Source: Pigmentiphaga litoralis (GTDB taxonomy: Bacteria > Pseudomonadota > Gammaproteobacteria > Burkholderiales > Burkholderiaceae_B). Taken from it: a stretch of 64,000 nt of DNA. Positions 7,916 through 16,056 of the stretch are shown in pieces. The stretch's first letter is position 1; every line of letters begins with the position of its first letter. Position numbers and translations under genes: made by a program. The stretch is taken from contig NZ_BMXQ01000001.1 in the NCBI RefSeq assembly GCF_014651835.1, positions 1,178,001 to 1,242,000 of the forward strand, read 5' to 3'. A model generated the notes under the pieces. The model did no database searches, was not told the DNA's origin, and saw only the letters and a list, made by a program, of their open reading frames with translations.

Positions 7916-8938
7916 ATGACCGATACCACCTTGCGCGCCGCCCCTACGCGGCGCGTTTTCGTTTTCAGCGCGCTTACCACCTTTGCCGCGCTTGCCTTGG
8001 GCGCAGCGGCCACGCTGGCGCCGCTGGGCCAGGCAGCCGCCCAGGACTACCCCACGGGCCCCATCACGCTGATCGTGCCCTTCCCGCCGGGTGGCCCAAC
8101 TGACGTCAGCGCACGGCTGGTCGGCAAGTCGCTGGGCACGCTGCTCGGCAAGCCGGTTATCGTCGAGAATCGCCCGGGCGCAGGCGGCACGGTGGGCTCG
8201 GCCTTCGTGGCCCGTGCACCGGCCGATGGCTATACCCTGCTGTGGGGCAGCACCAGCAGCCTGGGCGTGGCGCCCTCGCTCTATCCGAACCCTGGCTATG
8301 CACCCATGACGTCGTTTGCGCCGATCGGCATGGTGGGCCGCACGCCCATCCTGCTGGTGACGCGCAGCGCGCTGCCGCCCAAGACGCTGCAAGAGTTCGT
8401 GGCCTACGCCAAGACGCACAAGTCGTCCTACGGATCGGCCGGCAACGGATCGATCAATCACCTGACCGGCGAATGGCTCAAGGAAGTCGCCAAGTTCGAC
8501 ATGTTGCACGTGCCCTACAAGGGCGGCGCGCCAGCCTTTGCGGACATGGTCAGCGGCCAGGTGGACATGTCGCTGGAGACCATCACGCTGGCCCAGCCGT
8601 ACATGGCCAATGGCCGCATCAAGGTCCTGGCCACCACCAGTGCGAAACGCTCGCCCGCCATGCCGGACGTGCCGACGGTGCAGGAAATCTACGGCAATGA
8701 CTTCGAGGTGTATTCCTGGCTGGCGCTGGTCGCCCCGGCCAAGACACCGCCTGCCGTCTTGCAGAAGCTGAACGATGCGCTGCGCGGCGCGCAGAACGAT
8801 CCCGAACTGCGCAAGCAGATGGAAACCGGCGGCCTGGAAGTGATCCAGACGACGCCTGACGAATTCCGCACCTTCCTTGCCGGCGAGTCCAAGAAGTGGA
8901 CTGCGCTGGTCGCCAAAACCAAACCTGTCGTGGACTGA
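7916..8938 (+). CDS. Bug-family (TctC-like) periplasmic solute receptor
   Basis: This 340-residue protein begins with a long signal peptide (residues 1-42, ending AQAAAQ) with a TRR pair before the hydrophobic stretch. The mature part starts with the Bug signature DYPTGPITLIVPFPPGGPTD and carries the family's NRPGAGGTVG loop, which clamps carboxylates. Bug proteins capture small carboxylic acids in the periplasm, often for tripartite tricarboxylate transporters, but no membrane partner is encoded here. The gene heads an operon with an aromatic monooxygenase (2 bases downstream), so an aromatic acid is a reasonable ligand guess. GGGGA precedes the ATG. Confidence 0.93.
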   Translation: MTDTTLRAAPTRRVFVFSALTTFAALALGAAATLAPLGQAAAQDYPTGPITLIVPFPPGGPTDVSARLVGKSLGTLLGKPVIVENRPGAGGTVGSAFVARAPADGYTLLWGSTSSLGVAPSLYPNPGYAPMTSFAPIGMVGRTPILLVTRSALPPKTLQEFVAYAKTHKSSYGSAGNGSINHLTGEWLKEVAKFDMLHVPYKGGAPAFADMVSGQVDMSLETITLAQPYMANGRIKVLATTSAKRSPAMPDVPTVQEIYGNDFEVYSWLALVAPAKTPPAVLQKLNDALRGAQNDPELRKQMETGGLEVIQTTPDEFRTFLAGESKKWTALVAKTKPVVD

Positions 8939-8940
8939 TC

Positions 8941-10128
8941 ATGCGCATACTTATCGCAGGGGGTGGCCTGGGCGGCCTCACTGCCGGACTGGCCTTGCTC
9001 AAGAAGGGCTTCAATGTCCGGATCCTGGAACAGGCCGCGCAGCTCAAGGAAGTCGGCGCCGGCATCCAGCTGAGCCCGAATTGCAATCACGTGCTGTTCA
9101 AGCTGGGTCTCGAACCCGAGTTCATGAAGCTGGCGTCCGAACCGCAGGGCAAGATCGTGCGGCTCTGGAACACGGGGCAGACCTGGAACCTGTTCGACCT
9201 GGGCAGCGTGTCGCGCAAGCTGTATGGCTATCCCTACCTGACGGCGCACCGGGCCGACCTGCACCAGACCCTGGCCAACGCCGTGCGCCGCGAAGATCCG
9301 GACGCCATCGTGCTGGGCGCAAAGATGATCGCGTTCGATCAGCATGCTGACGGTGTGACGGTACGGACCGAGGACGGCCGCAGCTTCCAGGGCGACGTGC
9401 TGGTGGGCGCCGACGGCGTGCATTCGCTGGTACGCGAAACCCTGTTCGGCGCCGACAAGCCAAGATTTTCAGGCATCGTGGCGTGGCGCGGCGTGATCGA
9501 GGCCGCCACCTTGCCGACGCAGCTGCAACGTCCCTTGGGCGTGAACTGGGTCGGCCCCGGTGCGCACGTCATTCACTATCCGCTGCGGGCCAACAAGCTG
9601 GTCAACTTCGTGGCGGCGGTCGAGCGGACGGACTGGCAGGTCGAGTCCTGGACCGAACGGGGGTCGACCGAAGAATGCCTGGCCGATCTGGCCGGCTGGA
9701 ACGAAGACGTGCACTCCCTGATCCGCGCGATCGACGTGCCGTACAAGTGGGCGCTGATGGTCCGCGACCCGATGGCAAAGTGGAGCCATGGCAACATTAC
9801 CTTGCTGGGCGACGCCTGCCATCCGACGCTGCCCTTCCTGGCCCAGGGCGCCGCCATGGCGATCGAAGACGGCTATATGCTGGCACGTGCGCTGGACGAA
9901 TACCGGGACGATCCCGTGGTTGCGCTGTCGCACTATGAAGAGGCCCGCAAGGACCGCACGGCGCGCGTCGTGGAAGGATCCAACGCCAATGCCAAGCGTT
10001 TCCACAACAAGGAACTGGCACACCCCGAAGGGGCTGCCGCCTATGTGAATCGCGAATGGCAGGAAGACCGTGTGAAGGAACGCTACGAATGGCTGTTCAC
10101 GTACGACGTCGAGACGGCGCCGCTGTAA
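8941..10128 (+). CDS. FAD-dependent aromatic monooxygenase (salicylate / 3-hydroxybenzoate hydroxylase type)
   Basis: This 395-residue class A flavoprotein monooxygenase has the N-terminal FAD/NADH Rossmann motif GGGLGG (residues 7-12), the VLVGADGVHSLVR segment containing the DG motif, and the second FAD motif LLGDACHPTLPFLAQGAA followed by MAIEDG. The closest familiar enzymes hydroxylate salicylate or 3-hydroxybenzoate with NADH and O2. The start is the ATG 2 bases after the receptor's stop. Operon context with a VOC protein and a fumarylacetoacetase suggests it prepares a dihydroxylated ring for cleavage. The exact substrate cannot be read. A paralogous enzyme lies at 52238-53368. Confidence 0.92.
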   Translation: MRILIAGGGLGGLTAGLALLKKGFNVRILEQAAQLKEVGAGIQLSPNCNHVLFKLGLEPEFMKLASEPQGKIVRLWNTGQTWNLFDLGSVSRKLYGYPYLTAHRADLHQTLANAVRREDPDAIVLGAKMIAFDQHADGVTVRTEDGRSFQGDVLVGADGVHSLVRETLFGADKPRFSGIVAWRGVIEAATLPTQLQRPLGVNWVGPGAHVIHYPLRANKLVNFVAAVERTDWQVESWTERGSTEECLADLAGWNEDVHSLIRAIDVPYKWALMVRDPMAKWSHGNITLLGDACHPTLPFLAQGAAMAIEDGYMLARALDEYRDDPVVALSHYEEARKDRTARVVEGSNANAKRFHNKELAHPEGAAAYVNREWQEDRVKERYEWLFTYDVETAPL

Positions 10129-10176
10129 GGCCCGCGCCCTGACCCTGTCGTGAACCTGCCGCTGAAAGGAAGCACC

Positions 10177-10758
10177 ATGAACACCCCAACCTCTGTATCC
10201 AACGAGCTGTCCGCGCCCACCGTGCAAGGGCTGCACCACTTCGCATGGCGATGCCGCGATGCCGAAGAAACGCGCCATTTCTACGAGGACCTGATCGGCC
10301 TGCCGCTGGTCCATGTGATCCGGCTCGATCACGTGCCCAGCACGGGCGAGTACTGCCCGTATGTCCACATCTTTTTCGAGATGGGCGATGGCTCGTACAT
10401 TGCGTTTTTCGATCTGGGTGACGACGTGTCCGCCCTGCCCTCGCCCAACACGCCGGCGTGGGTCAATCACATTGCCTTGCAGGTCGACAGCCTGGACCGG
10501 CTCATGGCCCTGAAAGCTCGGCTGGAAGACGCAGGGGTGGACGTGCTGGGCGTGACGGATCATCACATCGTCAAGTCCATTTATTTCTTTGATCCGAACG
10601 GCTTTCGCGTCGAATTGACGGTGCGGACCGTGTCCGATGAAGACATGAAGTCGCACGCCCGTATCGCCCATGCCGACCTGGCCAAGTGGGTGACCGACAA
10701 GGCGCAACTGCGCGCGTCCGCCACTACCGCCACCACCGCCACTGCCCAAGGAAACTGA
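10177..10758 (+). CDS. VOC-family protein, probable extradiol-type dioxygenase
   Basis: This 193-residue protein has two vicinal-oxygen-chelate modules. Candidate metal ligands are His20 or His21 (GLHHFAW), His98 (WVNHIAL) and Glu146 (FRVELTV), the H-H-E pattern of type I extradiol dioxygenases and glyoxalases. Between a ring hydroxylase and a fumarylacetoacetase a ring-cleaving role is attractive, but VOC proteins also include isomerases and resistance proteins. The ATG at 10177 is preferred to an upstream GTG because AAAGGAAG lies just before it. The last 20 residues are Ala/Thr-rich low-complexity sequence. Confidence 0.85.
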   Translation: MNTPTSVSNELSAPTVQGLHHFAWRCRDAEETRHFYEDLIGLPLVHVIRLDHVPSTGEYCPYVHIFFEMGDGSYIAFFDLGDDVSALPSPNTPAWVNHIALQVDSLDRLMALKARLEDAGVDVLGVTDHHIVKSIYFFDPNGFRVELTVRTVSDEDMKSHARIAHADLAKWVTDKAQLRASATTATTATAQGN

Positions 10759-10761
10759 CCG

Positions 10762-12105
10762 ATGGCCGAATCGAGCGCCACCCAGTTCAATGCCACGTCA
10801 TTGAACGCCACCCATGACGCGTCCGTCCGCAGCTGGGTCGACAGCGCCAATACCGACGACACGGACTTTCCCATCCAGAACCTGCCCTACGGCATTCTGG
10901 AGCGCGATGGACGACGCGGGGGCGCGGTGGCCATTGGCGACCAGGTGCTGGATCTTGGCGCAGCCCTGGACGCCGGCTGGTTCGAAGGCGCCGCGCGCCG
11001 TGCCGCTGAAGCCGCCAGCGCACCGACGCTGAACGCCTTCATGGCCCTGCCGCCTGCCGACACGCATGCGCTGCGAGCCGCGCTGTTCGACATGCTGCGC
11101 TCCGACGGCGCCAATGCCGACCAGGCGCGCGCGGATGCCGCCAAGGTGCTGGTCCCGGCCGCTGGCGCGACCCTGCACCTGCCCTGCCGGATCGAAGGCT
11201 ACACCGACTTTCTGACATCGATCCATCACACCGAACGCCACGGCAAGCTCAAGGGCCTGAAAGACCCGCTGCCGCCGGCCTTCAAGTATCTGCCCGTGGC
11301 CTACCACGGCCGCACGTCATCGATCCGCGTGAGCGGTCCGGACGTGGTGCGTCCGCACGGGCAATGGAAGGCCGCCGATGGCAGCGTGCAGTTCGGCGCG
11401 ATCGAAGCCATGGACTTTGAACTGGAACTGGGCCTGTTCGTGGGCCAGGGCAATCCGCAGGCGTCGCCGATTCGGATCAACGACGTGGCCGATTACCTGT
11501 TCGGCTTCTGCCTGCTCAATGACTGGTCGGCCAAGAGCATCCAGTGGTGGGAACAGGTGCTGGGCCCGTTCCTGGGCAAGAACTTCCATACGTCCGTGTC
11601 GCCGTGGGTCGTGACGGCCGAGGCCCTGGCGCCTTTCCGTACCGCCGCCTATGCGCGCCCCGACGGCGATCCGGCGCCGCTGCCGCATTTATCCAGCGAC
11701 GCCGACCAGCGTGCCGGCGCGTTCGACATCCAGCTCGAAGCCTGGCTGTCCAGCGACACCATGCGCCGTACCGGCGACGGCCCGGCGCGTATCAGCCAGA
11801 CCAATGCCAAGACGCTGTACTGGACCTTTGGCCAGATGGTTGCGCACCACACCAGCAACGGGTGCAACCTGCTGCCCGGTGACCTGATCGGCAGCGGCAC
11901 GGTGTCGGGCGAAGCGCGCAGTTCGATGGCGTGCATGACCGAAATGACCAGTGCGGGCGCCGAAGCCATCACCCTGGCGAACGGCGAATCGCGAAAATGG
12001 CTGATGGATGGCGACGAGATCGTGCTGCGCGGCAAGGCCGAGAAAGCAGGCTTTCGCAGCATCGGGTTTGGGGAGTGTCGCGGCCGCATTGCACCGGCGC
12101 GATAA
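10762..12105 (+). CDS. Fumarylacetoacetase
   Basis: This 447-residue enzyme matches full-length fumarylacetoacetases, which split 4-fumarylacetoacetate into fumarate and acetoacetate at the end of the homogentisate pathway. It has the N-terminal SH3-like domain (FPIQNLPYGI to about residue 120) and the catalytic FAH fold. Visible motifs include YTDFLTSIHHTERHG with the catalytic His, VAYHGRTSS, and the metal-binding DFELELG. It begins 3 bases after the VOC gene. Homogentisate dioxygenase is not in the operon, so either it is elsewhere or the VOC protein supplies a different beta-diketo acid. The stop faces the LysR gene 39 bases away. Confidence 0.93.
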   Translation: MAESSATQFNATSLNATHDASVRSWVDSANTDDTDFPIQNLPYGILERDGRRGGAVAIGDQVLDLGAALDAGWFEGAARRAAEAASAPTLNAFMALPPADTHALRAALFDMLRSDGANADQARADAAKVLVPAAGATLHLPCRIEGYTDFLTSIHHTERHGKLKGLKDPLPPAFKYLPVAYHGRTSSIRVSGPDVVRPHGQWKAADGSVQFGAIEAMDFELELGLFVGQGNPQASPIRINDVADYLFGFCLLNDWSAKSIQWWEQVLGPFLGKNFHTSVSPWVVTAEALAPFRTAAYARPDGDPAPLPHLSSDADQRAGAFDIQLEAWLSSDTMRRTGDGPARISQTNAKTLYWTFGQMVAHHTSNGCNLLPGDLIGSGTVSGEARSSMACMTEMTSAGAEAITLANGESRKWLMDGDEIVLRGKAEKAGFRSIGFGECRGRIAPAR

Positions 12106-12144
12106 AAGGCCAGCGGGCGGCGCGGTCGCTGCGCCGTTAGGCCG

Positions 12145-13095
12145 CTAGCCCGCGGACGGTCGTGGCAGCTCGGCCACGACCTGCTCGAAGGTCGAAACGA
12201 ACGCGGTCAATGTCGGGGAAGGCACGGCGCCCGCCCGCGTGATCGCATAGAAATCGAAGCTGACGGCGGGGACCAGCGGCCGGCAGTGCACGGCGTAGCG
12301 CAGGCAGGCGCTTTGTGCGAATGACGGAATGATGGCGATGCCGAAACCCTTCTCGGCCATCGCAATCGCCGTTTCCAGATGCTGCACCGTGGTCCGCCGC
12401 GCAATGTTCAGCTTATGACGGAACAAGGCTTCTTCGGTCAGGCTTTGCACCGGACTTTCCGGCGTCAGGCAGATCAGTGCCTGATCGTTCAGGGCCTGCC
12501 AGGGCATGTCGCCACTGCCGGTGTCCCCGGCGGGGGCCGCTTTGGAGGGGGTCCCCGTCTTGCCCATGCGCCGGTCCGAGGCATACACCGCCGCCAGATG
12601 CGACGGAATGATGGCCTCGCGCCGCAACCCCGATACCTTGGCAAAGAAGGCGCCAAAGGCCGCGTCCAGCCCGCCGTTTTCCACGGCCTGCTGGATTTCG
12701 ACCGGGCTGCCGTCCACCACTTCCACGTCCACCTGCGGATGCGTGGCTGCAAAGCGCAGCAGCGTGTCGGGCACGATGGTTGACGCCATCAACGGAGTGA
12801 AGCCCACCCGCAGCGTGGCGATGTCCTGCCGTTCCATGTCACGCAGCCGCAGCGCGGCCTCGCTCAATTCCCGCGCGATCAGCGCCGCGGTGGGCAGGAA
12901 CACCCGGCCAGCTTCGGTCAGCACCACCGCACGCGTGGTCCGTTCGAACAACCGGGTATTGAGCTGCGATTCCAGCTCGCGGATGGTGGCGCTCAGACCC
13001 GCCTGGCTCAGGTGCAGATGCTGAGCCGTCTTCGTAAAGTTGGCCGACTCGGCCACGCCCAGGAAGGCCTTGAGCTGACGCAGGGAAATATTCAT
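12145..13095 (-). CDS. LysR-family transcriptional regulator
   Basis: This 316-residue protein has the LysR N-terminal winged helix (MNISLRQLKAFLGVAESANF and on to about residue 60, with LSQAGLSATIRELES as recognition helix) and a C-terminal effector-binding domain with two alpha/beta lobes. The inserted Gly/Pro-rich loop near residues 185-200 (KAAPAGDTGSGD) is unusual. It lies 10 bases downstream of the Bug receptor on the same strand, so the two are probably cotranscribed. It converges on the fumarylacetoacetase operon, which is a plausible target; the palindrome at 14172-14185 is a candidate autoregulatory site. Confidence 0.93.
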   Translation of the reverse strand: MNISLRQLKAFLGVAESANFTKTAQHLHLSQAGLSATIRELESQLNTRLFERTTRAVVLTEAGRVFLPTAALIARELSEAALRLRDMERQDIATLRVGFTPLMASTIVPDTLLRFAATHPQVDVEVVDGSPVEIQQAVENGGLDAAFGAFFAKVSGLRREAIIPSHLAAVYASDRRMGKTGTPSKAAPAGDTGSGDMPWQALNDQALICLTPESPVQSLTEEALFRHKLNIARRTTVQHLETAIAMAEKGFGIAIIPSFAQSACLRYAVHCRPLVPAVSFDFYAITRAGAVPSPTLTAFVSTFEQVVAELPRPSAG

Positions 13096-13105
13096 GCGCC
13101 GCCGA

Positions 13106-14083
13106 TCAGTCCAGTCGCAGGTTCAGGCGCTTGATGATCTTGCCCCACTTGTCGGTATCGACGGCGATCAGTTGCCGCAGTTCGTCCGGCGTGGTCGGGC
13201 CCGGGGTTGCGCCCGCCGCGACGATGCGCGTCTTGACTTCGGGGTTGTTCAACGCGGCATTGAGCGCCCGGTTCAGCCGTTCGATGATGGCGGGCGGCGT
13301 GCCGGTTGGCGCGGCGATCGCGAACCAGCCGGTGGCTTCATAGCCCTTGAGTCCGGCTTCAGCCAGCGTGGGCACGTCGGGCAAGGCCGGGCTGCGCTCC
13401 GCGGTGGTCACGGCGTAGGCCTTGAGCTTGCCGGCCTGGATGAAGTTGACCGCGCTGGGCGTATCGCTCATGGCCAGGGGTATCTGGCCGCTCATGGCGT
13501 CCACCGTGGCGGGGCCGGTGCCCTTGTACGGCACCAGCACTGTCTTGACCCCTGCAGTCTGATTGAAGAGTTCGCTTGCCAGTTGCATGACGGTACCCTG
13601 CCCGCCGTGCCCCAGCGACAGCTTGTCGGGCATGGCCTTGGCTTCGGCCAGCACGTCGGCAATGGTCTTGGCCTTGGCGTCCGGTGGGCCCACGAGCACG
13701 AATGGCGAATACGCAACGCGGCCCACCGGTGTCAGATCCTTGATCGGGTCGAAGGTCATGTTCCGGTACAGCACGCCATTGATGCCCAGGGCGCCCGCGC
13801 CGCTGAAGCCGATCACATACCCATCGGGCGCCGAACGCGCCACCGCTTCCATCGCAATGTTGCCGCCCGCGCCGCCGCGGTTTTCGACCACCACCTGCTG
13901 GCCCAGACGCTCGGACATGACCGGTGCGATCACCCGCGCGATCAGGTCGGTGCTGCCGCCTGGCGGGAACGCCACGATCATGCGGATCGGCTTGGTGGGA
14001 TAGGCGGCGGGCGCCTGGGCGTACGCGCCCGGCAAAGCAGCCAGCGTGCAGCTGGCCACCAGCGCAAGGGTCCATGTCTTCAC
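13106..14083 (-). CDS. Bug-family (TctC-like) periplasmic solute receptor
   Basis: This 325-residue receptor has a Sec signal peptide ending GAYAQ and the Bug signature YPTKPIRMIVAFPPGGSTD, with the ligand-clamping NRGGAGGN loop. A GTG start at 14083 is chosen because CAGGAG lies just upstream and the signal peptide begins there; the longer frame to 14110 adds polar residues that would spoil the signal. No TctA/TctB membrane genes are near. It leads the LysR gene in a two-gene unit, so its ligand may be related to the inducer of that regulator. An AT-rich promoter-like stretch with a palindrome lies 80-100 bases upstream. Confidence 0.92.
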   Translation of the reverse strand: MKTWTLALVASCTLAALPGAYAQAPAAYPTKPIRMIVAFPPGGSTDLIARVIAPVMSERLGQQVVVENRGGAGGNIAMEAVARSAPDGYVIGFSGAGALGINGVLYRNMTFDPIKDLTPVGRVAYSPFVLVGPPDAKAKTIADVLAEAKAMPDKLSLGHGGQGTVMQLASELFNQTAGVKTVLVPYKGTGPATVDAMSGQIPLAMSDTPSAVNFIQAGKLKAYAVTTAERSPALPDVPTLAEAGLKGYEATGWFAIAAPTGTPPAIIERLNRALNAALNNPEVKTRIVAAGATPGPTTPDELRQLIAVDTDKWGKIIKRLNLRLD

Positions 14084-14163
14084 TGCGGTCTCCTGTTGGG
14101 CCGCGCGCACTGCGTCGCGCGGCTGTCATTCCCTACCGGTCTGAACGCCGATATCAGGAAAAA

Positions 14164-14185
14164 TATAATACGCTCATATTTGAGC
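14164..14185 (-). promoter_or_regulatory. Putative promoter with GCTCA/TGAGC palindrome
   Basis: In the minus direction a TATTAT -10-like box lies at 14165-14170, just downstream of a perfect inverted repeat GCTCA-TATT-TGAGC (14172-14185). The position, about 80-100 bases before the Bug-LysR unit, suits a promoter whose -35/-10 spacer is covered by an operator. The half-sites are short, so regulator identity is open. Confidence 0.4.
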
Positions 14186-14228
14186 ATGGTCATTTACTTG
14201 CGCTGCCGGGCGCATACGGATCAACCCT

Positions 14229-15170
14229 TCATCCCGATGCCGGATGCCTGGCGGTCGTACTGCTCAAAATGCCTGACAGCAAAGGGTTGATGGCCTCGGC
14301 CGCCTCGTAGATGGCCCAGTGTCCGGCGCCAGGGATCAGGTGGAATTGCGCCTGGGGGTGCACCTGGACCAGCACGCCACCCTGCGCCGCCACGTCACCA
14401 CCATACACATCGAACTCGCCCGACACACCATGGATCTCGCCATTCAGGCGATGAAAGTTTTCTGGCGCCCGGCTGGCCAGCAGGGGCCGCATGTCGAGCG
14501 TCGTACGCAACACGTTGCGTGTCTGCAGCGCCACCGCCAGCGCGTCGATGCGCGCCGTGTCGTGGATCATCAGCACGCCCAGGTTGTGCTTCTGGATGGC
14601 GGCCATCTCGGCAGGATCAGTCACGCCGCGCCAGCGCCGGATGCCCTCGGGCAAGGCCAGCGGACCATCGGAAAAACTGCCGCGCAACAGCACCAGCTTG
14701 CGCACCTGCGCAGGCCGTTCCACCGCCATGGTTTCGGCCAGTACCGAACCCAGCGAGAAGCCCAGGATATCCACCGCCATGCCGAACGCAGGCAGCAACT
14801 CATCCAGCCCGCGCCACAGCAAGGAGGCGAAGCCGGCCATGCTCGGCGTGTCGGTGTAGGGGTCGGCGTCGCCGTGGCCAGGCAGGTCCGGCACGTAAAG
14901 CGTGTGGTGGGCGCTGAGGGCTTCCAGGTTCCGGATCCAGTGGGTCCACGAGCCGCTGTTCCCGTGCAGCAGCACGACGGGCGTTCCGCTGCCCCAGATG
15001 CGCCACGTGACCACGTTGGCGCCCTGAGGCGTCGACACGCGGCGCGCCCGGGCTTCCCACTTCGCCGCCTCGGCCGGCAGGTCGCCGCCGACCGCGCTGA
15101 CCGCGTCGGCAAGGGGCCCGGCGGGCGCCTGGGCAGCGCCCTTGACAGCGAATTCGGCAGCGTTGGCCAC
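14229..15170 (-). CDS. Alpha/beta hydrolase
   Basis: This 313-residue protein has an alpha/beta-hydrolase fold: the oxyanion-hole region VVLLHGNSGS, the nucleophile elbow GFSLGS (GxSxG) and a C-terminal catalytic His in PGAGHW. A leading segment of about 50 residues before the fold is rich in Ala and not conserved. Substrate is unknown; esters or C-C bonds of aromatic catabolism are plausible given its divergent TetR neighbour and the catabolic block beyond. It starts with GTG behind GGAG, and the start sits 18 bases from the TTTATATAAA operator-like site, so regulation by the TetR at 15331 is likely. Confidence 0.9.
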   Translation of the reverse strand: MANAAEFAVKGAAQAPAGPLADAVSAVGGDLPAEAAKWEARARRVSTPQGANVVTWRIWGSGTPVVLLHGNSGSWTHWIRNLEALSAHHTLYVPDLPGHGDADPYTDTPSMAGFASLLWRGLDELLPAFGMAVDILGFSLGSVLAETMAVERPAQVRKLVLLRGSFSDGPLALPEGIRRWRGVTDPAEMAAIQKHNLGVLMIHDTARIDALAVALQTRNVLRTTLDMRPLLASRAPENFHRLNGEIHGVSGEFDVYGGDVAAQGGVLVQVHPQAQFHLIPGAGHWAIYEAAEAINPLLSGILSSTTARHPASG

Positions 15171-15187
15171 GGCGGTCTCCTTGATAA

Positions 15188-15215
15188 TAAGTTAACTTTA
15201 TATAAACCTATCTTA
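15188..15215. promoter_or_regulatory. Putative TetR operator, site A
   Basis: On the minus strand this reads GTAAG-N5-TTTATATAAAG-N4-CTTAT, an imperfect inverted repeat centred on the perfect palindrome TTTATATAAA. It sits in the 160-base gap between the divergent TetR gene and the hydrolase gene, a standard place for an autoregulated TetR operator. A very similar site occurs at 29581-29608 before the hydratase/lyase gene. Confidence 0.6.
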
Positions 15216-15330
15216 CTTTGTCAACGCGTTGCGGCATCCTGCGCAAGGGCCTTTTCTTTTAGAATAGGCACCGTTTGACGCATCCGCTCCTACCCTGGCT
15301 ACGCTCGCGCGGGCCGACAACAAGAAATTC

Positions 15331-16041
15331 ATGAAAGACACCCTCACTGGAAAATCCGCATCCGCCCCTGCGCTCGGTCTGCGTGAACGCAGCAAGCAGG
15401 ACAAGCTCCGACGCATCAAGCAGGCGGCGCGTGAGGTATTCCTTGAAAAGGGCTTCGACGACGCGACCACGCGCGAGATCGCCCAACGCGCCGATGTCGC
15501 CATCGGCACCGTGTTTGTCTACGCGGCCGACAAACGCGACCTGTTGATGCTGATCATCAACAACGATCTGGATGCGGTCAACGAAAAGGGTGAAAAGGCC
15601 CTGCAGTCCGATTTGCCCCTGCTCGAACAGCTGATGAAGTTCTTCACGCTGCGCTACACCTACTGGGCGAAAGAGCCGCCCCTGTCGCGCGCCGCCGTGC
15701 AAGAGACCGCCGACTTCCTGGCCGAGACAACCGACAAGGGCAAGGAAACCAGCCGCTTCTATGCGCGCCGTTCCAACATTTCGTCGATGCTGACGGACTT
15801 GGCGCGCCAAAAGCAGGAAGCTGGCAAGATCGCCAACACCGCGCCGCCCGAACTGATCGCCGGCCTGATCATGACGATCTACCTGACCGAAGTCCGCCGC
15901 TGGCTGGCGCAAGGCACGCCCAAGCCCGCCGTAGGCCTGGCCCGCTTGCGCGCGCTGCTGGCGCTGGCAATACAGGGCCTGGGCCCCACCGGCGCCGAAG
16001 TGCCGACCATTCCGTCGGGCAAGAAGCCGCGCGCGAAATGA
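15331..16041 (+). CDS. TetR-family transcriptional regulator
   Basis: This 236-residue repressor-type protein has the TetR N-terminal helix-turn-helix (about residues 25-72: IKQAAREVFLEKGFDDATT, REIAQRADVAIGTVFVYAAD) and an all-helical ligand-binding C-terminus of low conservation. The N-terminal 20 residues and the Lys/Arg-rich tail (KKPRAK) are poorly conserved. It is divergent from the hydrolase, with a TAGAAT -10-like box at 15260-15265 and the site-A palindrome between them. Because the same palindrome core recurs before the hydratase/lyase gene 14 kb away, it probably controls the hydroxycinnamate genes as well. The ligand is unknown; CoA thioesters are a common class for such TetR proteins. 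Confidence 0.9.
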   Translation: MKDTLTGKSASAPALGLRERSKQDKLRRIKQAAREVFLEKGFDDATTREIAQRADVAIGTVFVYAADKRDLLMLIINNDLDAVNEKGEKALQSDLPLLEQLMKFFTLRYTYWAKEPPLSRAAVQETADFLAETTDKGKETSRFYARRSNISSMLTDLARQKQEAGKIANTAPPELIAGLIMTIYLTEVRRWLAQGTPKPAVGLARLRALLALAIQGLGPTGAEVPTIPSGKKPRAK

Positions 16042-16056
16042 TCGGCCCGGGGGCCG

